Part shown: piece by piece, positions 1 to 5,833 of the stretch | Layout: every line of letters starts with the position of its first letter | Numbering within the stretch: the first letter of the stretch is position 1 | Origin: Ilumatobacteraceae bacterium | GTDB lineage: Bacteria; Actinomycetota; Acidimicrobiia; Acidimicrobiales; Ilumatobacteraceae | Direction: 5' to 3' | Assembly: GCA_030727685.1 (NCBI GenBank) | Contig: JANRBC010000098.1 | Span: 12,861 to 19,224 of the forward strand | DNA: 6,364 bases | Position numbers and translations under genes: made by a program | The notes under the pieces: generated by a model | Told to the model about the DNA's origin: nothing | The model's database searches: none | Seen by the model: the letters and a program-made list of their open reading frames with translations, nothing else

Positions 1-698
1 ACTTCGTGCAGACACTCGAAATATGCCATCTCGGGTGCATAACCAGCTTCAACAAGTGTTTCAAAACCCGCCATCACGAGCGAAGTCACGCCGCCACACA
101 ACACAACTTGCTCACCGAACAAGTCAGTTTCTGTTTCTTCTGGAAATGACGTTTCGATTACTCCTGCACGAGCGCCACCGATTGCTTCGGCATACGACAG
201 AGCCAATGCTTTTGCCTTGCCTGTTGCATCTTGATGCACCGCAATCAATGCCGGCACTCCGCCACCTTCGGTGAACGTGCGTCGCACCAAGTGCCCTGGG
301 CCCTTTGGCGCAATCATGATTACGTCTACACCCTTTGGCGGCGAGATTCGCTCGAAACGAATATTGAAACCGTGTGCGAATGCAATCGCTTTGCCGTCAG
401 CGAGGTTTGCCTTAATGTGCTCGTCGTAAATCTTTTTTTGCTCGGTATCTGGCGCAAGAATCATGATCACATCTGCCCACTTGGTGGCTTCGGCAATCGA
501 CAAAACTTTTAATCCTGCTGCGGTTGCTTTTGCCGCCGAGGTCGAACCCTCGCGCAAGCCGACAACAACATCAACGCCCGACTCTTTCAGGTTCAACGCA
601 TGCGCGTGACCTTGCGAGCCGTAGCCGACAATCGCAACTTTCTTTGAGCGAATAATCGACGGGTCAGCGTCTTTCTCGTAGTAAACATTTGCAGCCAT
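1..698 (-). CDS. ilvC: Ketol-acid reductoisomerase (class I), N-terminal part; runs off left edge
   Basis: This enzyme catalyses the second shared step of Val/Ile synthesis: Mg-dependent alkyl migration and NADPH reduction of acetolactate or acetohydroxybutyrate, in the cytoplasm. Reading from ATG at 698 gives 232 codons with no stop; class I enzymes are about 330-340 residues, so roughly the last third is outside the window. The Rossmann motif GYGSQGHAHALNLKESG is at residues 25-41. The cofactor loop GLREGSTS (47-54) has R49, S52 and S54 placed to hold the NADPH 2'-phosphate, so NADPH preference is inferred. AHGFNI contains the catalytic-region His109. Metal ligands are expected at D192 and E196 (ETDLFGEQ) and at E228 and E232 (YFECLHE). 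The start is supported by an AAAGG Shine-Dalgarno (complement of 706-710) seven bases upstream. The ATG shares one base with the ilvN stop (TAATG), which indicates translational coupling. Last gene of ilvBNC visible here. Confidence 0.97.
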   Translation of the reverse strand, partial: MAANVYYEKDADPSIIRSKKVAIVGYGSQGHAHALNLKESGVDVVVGLREGSTSAAKATAAGLKVLSIAEATKWADVIMILAPDTEQKKIYDEHIKANLADGKAIAFAHGFNIRFERISPPKGVDVIMIAPKGPGHLVRRTFTEGGGVPALIAVHQDATGKAKALALSYAEAIGGARAGVIETSFPEETETDLFGEQVVLCGGVTSLVMAGFETLVEAGYAPEMAYFECLHE

Positions 699-1255
699 TA
701 ACTTGCCTTTCCCTTGGTTTCTTTCACTGCACGAACACGAGCAGTGCGATCTAGTTTTGGCAACGCCACGCGACCCGTGCGTTGAGATTCAATGATTCCA
801 TATTGTCGCAGCAATTCTGAAAAGTCGTTGAGTTTTTCGGGGCTTCCGTCCAGGCTTACGCTCAGCGCTTCTGGGCCAACCCCAAGAATCTTGCCCTCAA
901 AGATGTTTACGAGTTCGACAATTTGACCGCGCTGTTCGGCAGTCGAACGCACGGTGGCAACCATCAATTCGCGTTCAACAGAGTTGCGTGGGTCGAGTTC
1001 TGAAATTCGCACTACATCTACAAGTTTGAACAACTGCTTGACCATCTGCTCAAGAGTTGCACTCTCAAGATCAACGACAATCGTGATGCGACTGTAATCT
1101 TCTTGCTCGGTCGGCGCTACGGCAAGCGAGAAAATGTTGTAACCACGACGCGCAAACAGCGAAGCAACTCGTGCCAAAACACCAGGTCGGTTCTGCACCA
1201 ACACCGAGAGAACGTGATGATTCGGTTCGCTACCGAAAGGATTAGATGTCGTCAT
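698..1255 (-). CDS. ilvN: Acetolactate synthase small (regulatory) subunit
   Basis: This is the regulatory subunit of acetohydroxyacid synthase. It activates the catalytic IlvB subunit and confers valine feedback inhibition. The 185 residues show an N-terminal ACT domain (about 14-88, beginning HVLSVLVQNRPGVLARV) and a C-terminal ALS small-subunit domain (about 95-168, including the GKILGVGPEALSVSLDG stretch). N22, G25 and N40 (in RGYNI) align with the E. coli IlvH valine-binding residues N11, G14 and N29, so feedback sensitivity is predicted; this is an inference from family knowledge. Its length is slightly above the usual 160-175 because of a short N-terminal extension and a basic C-terminal tail (about 168-185). 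The ATG overlaps the ilvB stop as ATGA (1252-1255), and an AAGAGAG-like ribosome site lies about 8 bases upstream inside ilvB. Its own stop overlaps the ilvC start by one base. Confidence 0.97.
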   Translation of the reverse strand: MTTSNPFGSEPNHHVLSVLVQNRPGVLARVASLFARRGYNIFSLAVAPTEQEDYSRITIVVDLESATLEQMVKQLFKLVDVVRISELDPRNSVERELMVATVRSTAEQRGQIVELVNIFEGKILGVGPEALSVSLDGSPEKLNDFSELLRQYGIIESQRTGRVALPKLDRTARVRAVKETKGKAS

Positions 1256-3012
1256 CGCAACAACTCTCTTCGCATTTCTTGAGATGGTTGCAACATAATT
1301 TCGTCGTTGCTACGACCTGCGGCCACCATCGGAAACACCTGCTCGGTTGGCGCAACTCTGAACTCGACCACGACTGGTCGATCATTGATGCTGTTTGCTT
1401 TGTCGATTGCCGACTCAACTTCTTCTGGTGCTTCAACACGAATGCCAACACAACCCATTGACTCTGCCATCTTCACGTAATCAGGAACCGACTCTGAGAA
1501 GTGCACTTGGCTGTAGCGGTTGTCGTAGAACATTTCTTGCCACTGACGAACCATGCCCAAGTTCGAGTTGTTCAAGATGCCAACCTTGATCGGTATCTGC
1601 TCAACTGATGCGGTGATCAACTCTTGAGCTGTCATCTGGAAACAACCGTCGCCGTCAATTGCCCAAACTGTTTTGTCTGGACGACCAACTTTTGCGCCAA
1701 CCGCTGCAGGCACCGAGAAACCCATCGTGCCAAGACCACCAGAGTTAACCCATGTATATGGTTCGTTGAAATGCCAGAACTGGCTTGACCACATCTGGTG
1801 TTGTCCAACGCCCGACACCAAAATTGTGCCTTCTGGCGAAGCATCGCGAAGTTTTTCAAGACAATATTGTGGCTTGAGCGCAGCACCTGGCTCGCTTGGC
1901 TCGTAAGCAAGAGGAAAGTTTTCTTTCCAGCCGTTTACGCGACTGCGCCACGCAGAGATATCTGCTTGCTTCGTGCCGCCTGCCATCAAGTCTCGCAACG
2001 CCACAATCATTTCTTCGATCACCAATCGGCAGTCTCCAACGATCGGCACGTCAGGCTTGCGCACCTTGCCTTGTTCAGCAGGGTCAATATCAACGTGAAT
2101 GATCTTTGCGTCTGGCGCAAAAGTCGAAACTTTGCCGGTTACTCGATCATCGAATCGTGAGCCGAGTGCAATCAACAAATCAGCCCGTTGCATCGCAGTA
2201 ACTGCGGTTGCAGTGCCGTGCATGCCAGGCATACCCAAACACAACGGATGATTGTCAGGAAACGCGCCACGCGCCATCAATGTCGTAACAACCGGAATGT
2301 TCATCAACTCTGCAAGTTCACGCAACGCTTCTGCTGCACGTGCTTTTAATACGCCGCCACCAACATAAAGAATCGGCTGTTTCGATTCGAGAATCAACTT
2401 CGCCGCTTCTTTGATCATCCGCGGATGACCCTTGGTCGTTGGCTTATAACCAGGCAAACTGTCGATCACTTCATCGTCTGAAGGCCAGTGCCAAGTCATC
2501 ATGTTTTGCAAAACGTCTTTAGGTACATCGATCAACACTGGGCCAGGTCGACCAGTTGTTGCAATATGAAACGCTTGACGAATCGCCAAAGGCAGATCAT
2601 CTGCACTCATTACAAGTTCGTTGTGTTTTGTAATGCTTCGTGTGATGCCAACTGTGTCGCACTCTTGAAATGCATCAGTGCCGATTGCGCTCGTCGGCAC
2701 CTGGCCAGTTATGGCCACCATCGGGATCGAGTCCATGTATGCATCGCACAACGGAGTAACCAAGTTTGTTGCCGCAGGACCGCTTGTCACCATCGCTACA
2801 CCTGGTCGACCAGTTACATGTGCGTAACCTTCGGCCATATGACCAGCGCCTTGCTCGTGACGAACAAGAATGTGGCGAATGCTCGACTTGATTAGTGGGT
2901 CATACGCCGGCAAAATGCAGCCACCTGGCAACCCGAACATCACTTCAACTTTTTCTAGCTCCAGACCCTTGATCAGGGCTTCGGCTCCTGTTAGTTGTTG
3001 ATTCGATTTCAT
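1252..3012 (-). CDS. ilvB: Acetolactate synthase large (catalytic) subunit
   Basis: This is the thiamine diphosphate- and FAD-dependent catalytic subunit of acetohydroxyacid synthase. It condenses two pyruvates to acetolactate, or pyruvate plus 2-oxobutyrate to acetohydroxybutyrate. The 586 residues match the normal full length. The N-terminal pyrimidine-binding domain (about 5-170) carries the catalytic glutamate E53 in RHEQGAGH. The central FAD-contacting domain (about 195-335) carries GSRFDDRVTGK (284-294). The C-terminal diphosphate domain (about 385-550) has the GDG motif at 454-456 (GDGCFQMTAQEL) and closing NN at 481-482, giving Mg ligands D455 and N482. W491 in MVRQWQEMFY corresponds to the herbicide-contact Trp of plant enzymes. 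Two unusual residues are C32, where bacterial enzymes usually have Ala (GGAxLP), and A80 in SGPAATNL, where Gly is usual. The start is fixed by a good AGGAG site six bases upstream. First gene of ilvBNC, preceded by an attenuator. Confidence 0.98.
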   Translation of the reverse strand: MKSNQQLTGAEALIKGLELEKVEVMFGLPGGCILPAYDPLIKSSIRHILVRHEQGAGHMAEGYAHVTGRPGVAMVTSGPAATNLVTPLCDAYMDSIPMVAITGQVPTSAIGTDAFQECDTVGITRSITKHNELVMSADDLPLAIRQAFHIATTGRPGPVLIDVPKDVLQNMMTWHWPSDDEVIDSLPGYKPTTKGHPRMIKEAAKLILESKQPILYVGGGVLKARAAEALRELAELMNIPVVTTLMARGAFPDNHPLCLGMPGMHGTATAVTAMQRADLLIALGSRFDDRVTGKVSTFAPDAKIIHVDIDPAEQGKVRKPDVPIVGDCRLVIEEMIVALRDLMAGGTKQADISAWRSRVNGWKENFPLAYEPSEPGAALKPQYCLEKLRDASPEGTILVSGVGQHQMWSSQFWHFNEPYTWVNSGGLGTMGFSVPAAVGAKVGRPDKTVWAIDGDGCFQMTAQELITASVEQIPIKVGILNNSNLGMVRQWQEMFYDNRYSQVHFSESVPDYVKMAESMGCVGIRVEAPEEVESAIDKANSINDRPVVVEFRVAPTEQVFPMVAAGRSNDEIMLQPSQEMRRELLR

Positions 3013-3018
3013 TTTGAT

Positions 3019-3023
3019 CTCCT
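3019..3023 (-). promoter_or_regulatory. Ribosome binding site of ilvB
   Basis: AGGAG on the minus strand lies six bases upstream of the ATG at 3012. It is the clearest Shine-Dalgarno sequence in the window and fixes the ilvB start. It sits about 50 bases after the terminator hairpin, so translation of ilvB requires read-through of that terminator unless a second promoter lies in the AT-rich stretch 3024-3070; no convincing one was seen there. Confidence 0.8.
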
Positions 3024-3070
3024 GTTGCTTTTACTTCTAAGTTTCTTTCACTGATTTAAATTTGGGGAAT

Positions 3071-3097
3071 AAAAAAACCTCCCTGGCGGGAGGTTTT
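3071..3097 (-). terminator. Intrinsic terminator acting as attenuator in the ilvB leader
   Basis: Read on the minus strand, AAAACCTCCC (3097-3088) pairs perfectly with GGGAGGTTTT (3083-3074) around a four-base GCCA loop. The run of seven T residues ends at 3071. This is a canonical rho-independent terminator. It lies between the Val-rich leader peptide and ilvB, about 60 bases before the ilvB start, and no gene ends just upstream of it except that leader peptide. That position argues for conditional termination (attenuation) rather than simple gene-end termination. On the plus strand the hairpin is followed by only four T residues and has no gene to terminate. Confidence 0.88.
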
Positions 3098-3098
3098 C

Positions 3099-3122
3099 GG
3101 CGCACGCTTTAGAGCGCGCGCC
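3099..3122 (-). promoter_or_regulatory. GC-rich RNA hairpin at the leader-peptide stop codon
   Basis: On the minus strand GGCGCGCGCT (3122-3113) pairs with AGCGTGCGCC (3108-3099) through ten pairs, one of them G-U, around a CTAA loop. Its first base is the last base of the leader-peptide stop codon, and it ends one base before the terminator stem. A ribosome at the stop codon, or stalled on the last Val/Ile/Leu codons, would cover its 5' arm. It could therefore be the pause/protector hairpin of an attenuator; that role is inferred. I could not find a strong alternative pairing that would serve as a classical antiterminator. Confidence 0.65.
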
Positions 3123-3172
3123 TAGAGAATGACGACGACAGAAACGCTAAGAGTGCCTTTTGAATTAAACAT
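3122..3172 (-). CDS. ilvB attenuator leader peptide, 16 residues
   Basis: ATG at 3172 opens a 16-codon frame ending at TAG (3124-3122), encoding MFNSKGTLSVSVVVIL. The second half has four Val codons (three consecutive, all GTC), one Ile and two Leu codons, with the VVVIL run directly before the stop. The frame is followed at once by a GC-rich hairpin, then by an intrinsic terminator, then by ilvB. This arrangement is that of a regulatory leader peptide whose translation senses charged tRNA-Val/Ile/Leu. Val/Ile/Leu-rich leaders before ilvB are known from actinobacteria such as Corynebacterium glutamicum. The purine-rich AGAAGGG just before the ATG is unusually close for a Shine-Dalgarno, so the peptide may be translated from a very short or absent 5' leader. 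No function of the peptide itself beyond stalling is suggested. Confidence 0.8.
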   Translation of the reverse strand: MFNSKGTLSVSVVVIL

Positions 3173-3179
3173 CCCTTCT

Positions 3180-3208
3180 AGTGTGGCAGTACTGTGTTCT
3201 ATTCGCAA
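3180..3208 (-). promoter_or_regulatory. Weak candidate promoter for the ilvB leader
   Basis: On the minus strand TTGCGA (3208-3203) and CACACT (3185-3180) are 17 bases apart. The spacing would put transcription start at or next to the leader-peptide ATG (3172), giving a leaderless mRNA, which is common in actinobacteria. An alternative pair is TTGGGT (3213-3208) with TACTGC (3191-3186), 16 bases apart. Both -10 elements are poor matches to TAnnnT, so the exact promoter is uncertain. Some minus-strand promoter must nevertheless lie close upstream of 3172 if the leader peptide is to be made. Confidence 0.25.
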
Positions 3209-3216
3209 CCCAAAAT

Positions 3217-4128
3217 ATGAAGATTCTGCAGACCCCCGACGAGCGATTTAACTCGCTTCCCGACTGGCCTTACGAGCCGAAATACACGCTCGTCGAAGCG
3301 ACGACTTCAGATTCGGTCAAGCTTCGCATTCATCATGTTGATACTGGTGCAGGCACTTCAGGCGAAACAGTTTTGTGCATGCACGGCGAACCAAGTTGGT
3401 CGTTTCTTTATCGAAAAATGATTCCGCGGTTTGTTGCAGCTGGTCACCGTGTTATCGCGCCAGACCTAGTTGGTTTTGGTCGAAGTGACAAACCAAGCGA
3501 AACTTCTGACTACACATATGAACGTCATGTCGATTGGATGACGCAATGGCTCGTTGCAAATGATCTAAACAATCTCACTCTGGTTTGTCAAGACTGGGGC
3601 GGGTTGATTGGTTTGCGTCTTGTTGCTGCGATGCCTGAAAGATATTCTCGAGTCGTCGCTGCAAACACTTTTTTGAATGTCGGTGATCGCCCACCAAGTG
3701 ATGCATTCATGGCGTGGCGCAAATACAGCCAAGAAACGCCGGTGTTCAATGTCGGAGCAATCATGCAAGGTGGTTGCAAGATAAAGCCACTCACAGATGA
3801 AGTGCGGGCCGCATACGACGCACCGTTTCCTGATGAAAGTTATAAGGCTGGTGCTCGAGCGTTTCCGACACTCGTGCCGATCACACCTGACGATCCGTCA
3901 TCACAGGCAAATGTTGAGGCATGGAAGTCTTTGCGAAAATTCAACAAGCCATTTCTAACCGCGTTTAGCGACAGCGACCCAGTTACTGCTGGTGGCGAAA
4001 AATATTTTCAGCGTGAGATACCTGGCTGTGACGGCCAACCGCACACGACGATTGCCGATGCTGCTCACTTTTTGCAAGAAGACGCGGGCGAAAAATTCGC
4101 CGACGTCGTAAATCAATTTATTCGATGA
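3217..4128 (+). CDS. Haloalkane dehalogenase, HLD-I subfamily (alpha/beta hydrolase)
   Basis: This is predicted to hydrolyse carbon-halogen bonds of haloalkanes to an alcohol and halide through an aspartyl-ester intermediate. From ATG 3217 it is 303 residues, normal for the family. The N-terminus MKILQTPDERF matches the typical start of DhmA/DmbB-like enzymes. Oxyanion-hole motif HGEPSWS is at 56-62. Nucleophile D126 and halide-binding W127 lie in CQDWGG. The second halide-binding tryptophan is W167 (FMAWRKY). The acid is D254 (SDSDP) and the base H284 (AAHFLQED). Asp-Asp-His with the second Trp in the cap region is the HLD-I pattern. The segment YDAPFPDESYKAGARAFP (200-217) is also characteristic. 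An in-frame GTG at 3181 would add 12 residues unlike the family. No Shine-Dalgarno precedes either start, so a leaderless or very short-leader mRNA is likely. It is divergent from the ilvB leader, and its 3' end overlaps ilvD by 11 bases. Substrate is unknown; epoxide hydrolase is excluded by the Trp set. Confidence 0.9.
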   Translation: MKILQTPDERFNSLPDWPYEPKYTLVEATTSDSVKLRIHHVDTGAGTSGETVLCMHGEPSWSFLYRKMIPRFVAAGHRVIAPDLVGFGRSDKPSETSDYTYERHVDWMTQWLVANDLNNLTLVCQDWGGLIGLRLVAAMPERYSRVVAANTFLNVGDRPPSDAFMAWRKYSQETPVFNVGAIMQGGCKIKPLTDEVRAAYDAPFPDESYKAGARAFPTLVPITPDDPSSQANVEAWKSLRKFNKPFLTAFSDSDPVTAGGEKYFQREIPGCDGQPHTTIADAAHFLQEDAGEKFADVVNQFIR

Positions 4129-5830
4129 TGTTTGTGATCGCTCCGCGATCAGCACCTTGTGCAAGTTTGGCAAATTTCGCCAGAACACCACTCGTATAAC
4201 GCGGAGGGTTCGGCTTCCAGCCTTTTTTGCGATTCGCTAACTCGGCTTCAGAAATCAGCAAGTCAAGTTTTAGCGAAGGTACATCAATCAAAATTTTGTC
4301 TCCGTCGTTTACAAACGCAATTGGTCCGCCGCTAGTTGCTTCTGGTGCAACATGACCGATGCAAAAACCCCAAGTGCCACCGCTAAATCGACCGTCAGTA
4401 ATCAACGCACAGTCACTGCCTCGACCTGCACCTTTCATCGCCCCAGTAATCGCCAACATTTCACGCATTCCGGGCCCACCCTTCGGGCCTTCATAACGAA
4501 TCACAAGCACGGTGCCCGGTTTGATATCGCCCGACAAAATTGCAGCCATTGCGCCGTCTTCGCCATCAAAAACTCGCGCTGGGCCTTCAAAGTGCATCTG
4601 CTCTGCTGAGAGACCTGCAACTTTTACTACTGCACCATTCGGCGCGAGCGAGCCGCGCAAAATGTTGATTCCGCCTTCGGCGTGAATTGCATTCGACAAC
4701 GGATGAATCACTTCGCCGTCTGGCGCCGGTGGGTTCAACTCGGCCAAGTTTTCGGCCATCGTTTTTCCGGTAACCGTCATCACATCGCCATGCAATAGAC
4801 CCGCGTCAAGCAAGTGTTTCATCACGACTGGCACACCGCCGACTCGATCAATATCTGTCATGTGATATTTGCCGCCAGGCTTCGTATCTGCAATGTGCGG
4901 CACTTTTGCTGCGATGCGATTGAAGTCGTCAAGCGACAATGGCACGCCAGCCTCGTTGGCGATGGCCAACAAATGCAACACCGCATTAGTGCTGCCACCT
5001 AATGCGTTGACAATTGCAATCGCATTTTCAAATGCTTTTTTAGTCATGATGTCACGCGGATAAATGCCGAGACGCAACAAGTTGACAACTGCTGCACCCG
5101 CTCGTTGCGCATCGTCGTCACGTCGCGAGTCAATGGCCGGTGGCGACGCACTGCCTGGCAAACTCATGCCGAGTGCCTCGGCAATACTCGACATCGTGTT
5201 TGCGGTGAACATGCCACCGCATGCTCCTTCGCCTGGGCAAGCTTCACGTTCGATTTCTTCGAGTTCTTGCTGCGACATTTTTCCGGCGGCGCATGCACCA
5301 ATCGCTTCGAACACGGTGGTGATGTCAATGTTCTTGCCATTGTGTACGCCGGGCAAAGTTGATCCGTTGTAAACGAAAACACTCGGCAAATTGAGTCGTG
5401 CAGCAGCCATCAACATCGCCGGAATGCTCTTATCGCAACCAGCCAAACCGACGAATCCATCAAAACGCTCAGCGTGCATCACTGTTTCGACGCTGTCGCA
5501 AATCACTTCACGACTCACAAGCGAAGCACGCATACCTTCGTGACCCATGCTGATGCCATCGCTAACAGTTATCGTGCCAAATTCAAGTGCAACACCACCT
5601 GCTTCGCGCACACCAATTTTGGCGCGAGCAGCAAGTCGCTTCAACGAAACATTGCACGGCGTAACTTCGTTCCATGAATTGGCAATAGCAACTTGTGGCT
5701 TCACCCAGTCGTCATCGCCCAGACCAACTGCACGCAACATCGCACGCGATGCCGCTTTTTGATTGCCGTCGGTTACGTCGCGACTGCGCGGTTTTACATT
5801 TACTGGCTTGCCGCTATCGCGAACTGTCAT
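4118..5830 (-). CDS. ilvD: Dihydroxy-acid dehydratase, [2Fe-2S] type
   Basis: This enzyme catalyses the third shared step of Val/Ile synthesis, dehydrating 2,3-dihydroxy-3-methylbutanoate or -pentanoate to the 2-oxo acid in the cytoplasm. The 570 residues are normal length. The iron-sulfur ligands are C59 (TPCNVS), C132 (AGCDKS) and C204 (GACGGMFTANTM); three cysteines with this spacing mark the [2Fe-2S] form. D91 (SDGISMGHEGM) and D133-K134 are the Mg-site residues, K134 being the expected carbamylated lysine. GRFSGGTWGFCIGHVAPEA near the C-terminus contains the putative catalytic serine. The N-terminus KPRSRDVTDG supports the chosen ATG, although no clear Shine-Dalgarno precedes it. The start is only 3 bases after the permease stop, so coupling to that gene is likely. 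The 3' end overlaps the dehalogenase tail to tail. It is on the same strand as ilvBNC but separated from it by the dehalogenase. Confidence 0.98.
   Translation of the reverse strand: MTVRDSGKPVNVKPRSRDVTDGNQKAASRAMLRAVGLGDDDWVKPQVAIANSWNEVTPCNVSLKRLAARAKIGVREAGGVALEFGTITVSDGISMGHEGMRASLVSREVICDSVETVMHAERFDGFVGLAGCDKSIPAMLMAAARLNLPSVFVYNGSTLPGVHNGKNIDITTVFEAIGACAAGKMSQQELEEIEREACPGEGACGGMFTANTMSSIAEALGMSLPGSASPPAIDSRRDDDAQRAGAAVVNLLRLGIYPRDIMTKKAFENAIAIVNALGGSTNAVLHLLAIANEAGVPLSLDDFNRIAAKVPHIADTKPGGKYHMTDIDRVGGVPVVMKHLLDAGLLHGDVMTVTGKTMAENLAELNPPAPDGEVIHPLSNAIHAEGGINILRGSLAPNGAVVKVAGLSAEQMHFEGPARVFDGEDGAMAAILSGDIKPGTVLVIRYEGPKGGPGMREMLAITGAMKGAGRGSDCALITDGRFSGGTWGFCIGHVAPEATSGGPIAFVNDGDKILIDVPSLKLDLLISEAELANRKKGWKPNPPRYTSGVLAKFAKLAQGADRGAITNIIE
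4135..4151. other. Small inverted repeat just past the dehalogenase stop
   Basis: TGATCGC (4135-4141) and GCGATCA (4145-4151) form a seven-pair stem with a three-base loop, six bases after the dehalogenase stop and inside the last codons of ilvD. No T tract follows on the plus strand. It could be a U-less terminator hairpin for the dehalogenase transcript, or a coincidence of the ilvD coding sequence (residues around ADRGAITN). Confidence 0.3.
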
Positions 5831-5833
5831 AGA

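Noticed and set aside
23..512. Two plus-strand open frames opposite ilvC
   Set aside because: The minus strand reads as a fully conserved ketol-acid reductoisomerase over the same bases; the plus-strand peptides have no family features.
2802..2813. Palindrome CTGGTCGACCAG in ilvB, with a near copy around 2536-2545
   Set aside because: Both encode the TGRPG tripeptide-like motif that occurs twice in acetolactate synthase; repeated codons explain the similarity.
2488..2895. Open plus-strand frames of 60-135 codons antisense to ilvB (also 1246-1461 and 1798-2160)
   Set aside because: They lie entirely opposite a well-conserved gene, encode compositionally odd Cys/His/Arg-rich peptides and show no domain or ribosome site; they are shadows of ilvB.
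3181..3216. In-frame GTG start that would extend the dehalogenase by 12 residues
   Set aside because: The extra residues (MWQYCVLFATQN) do not resemble the family, while MKILQTPDERF from ATG 3217 matches the usual N-terminus. No ribosome site supports the GTG.
5064..5372. Open plus-strand frame of 102 codons antisense to ilvD
   Set aside because: It is opposite the conserved iron-sulfur cysteine region of ilvD and has no recognisable domain; explained by the ilvD codons.
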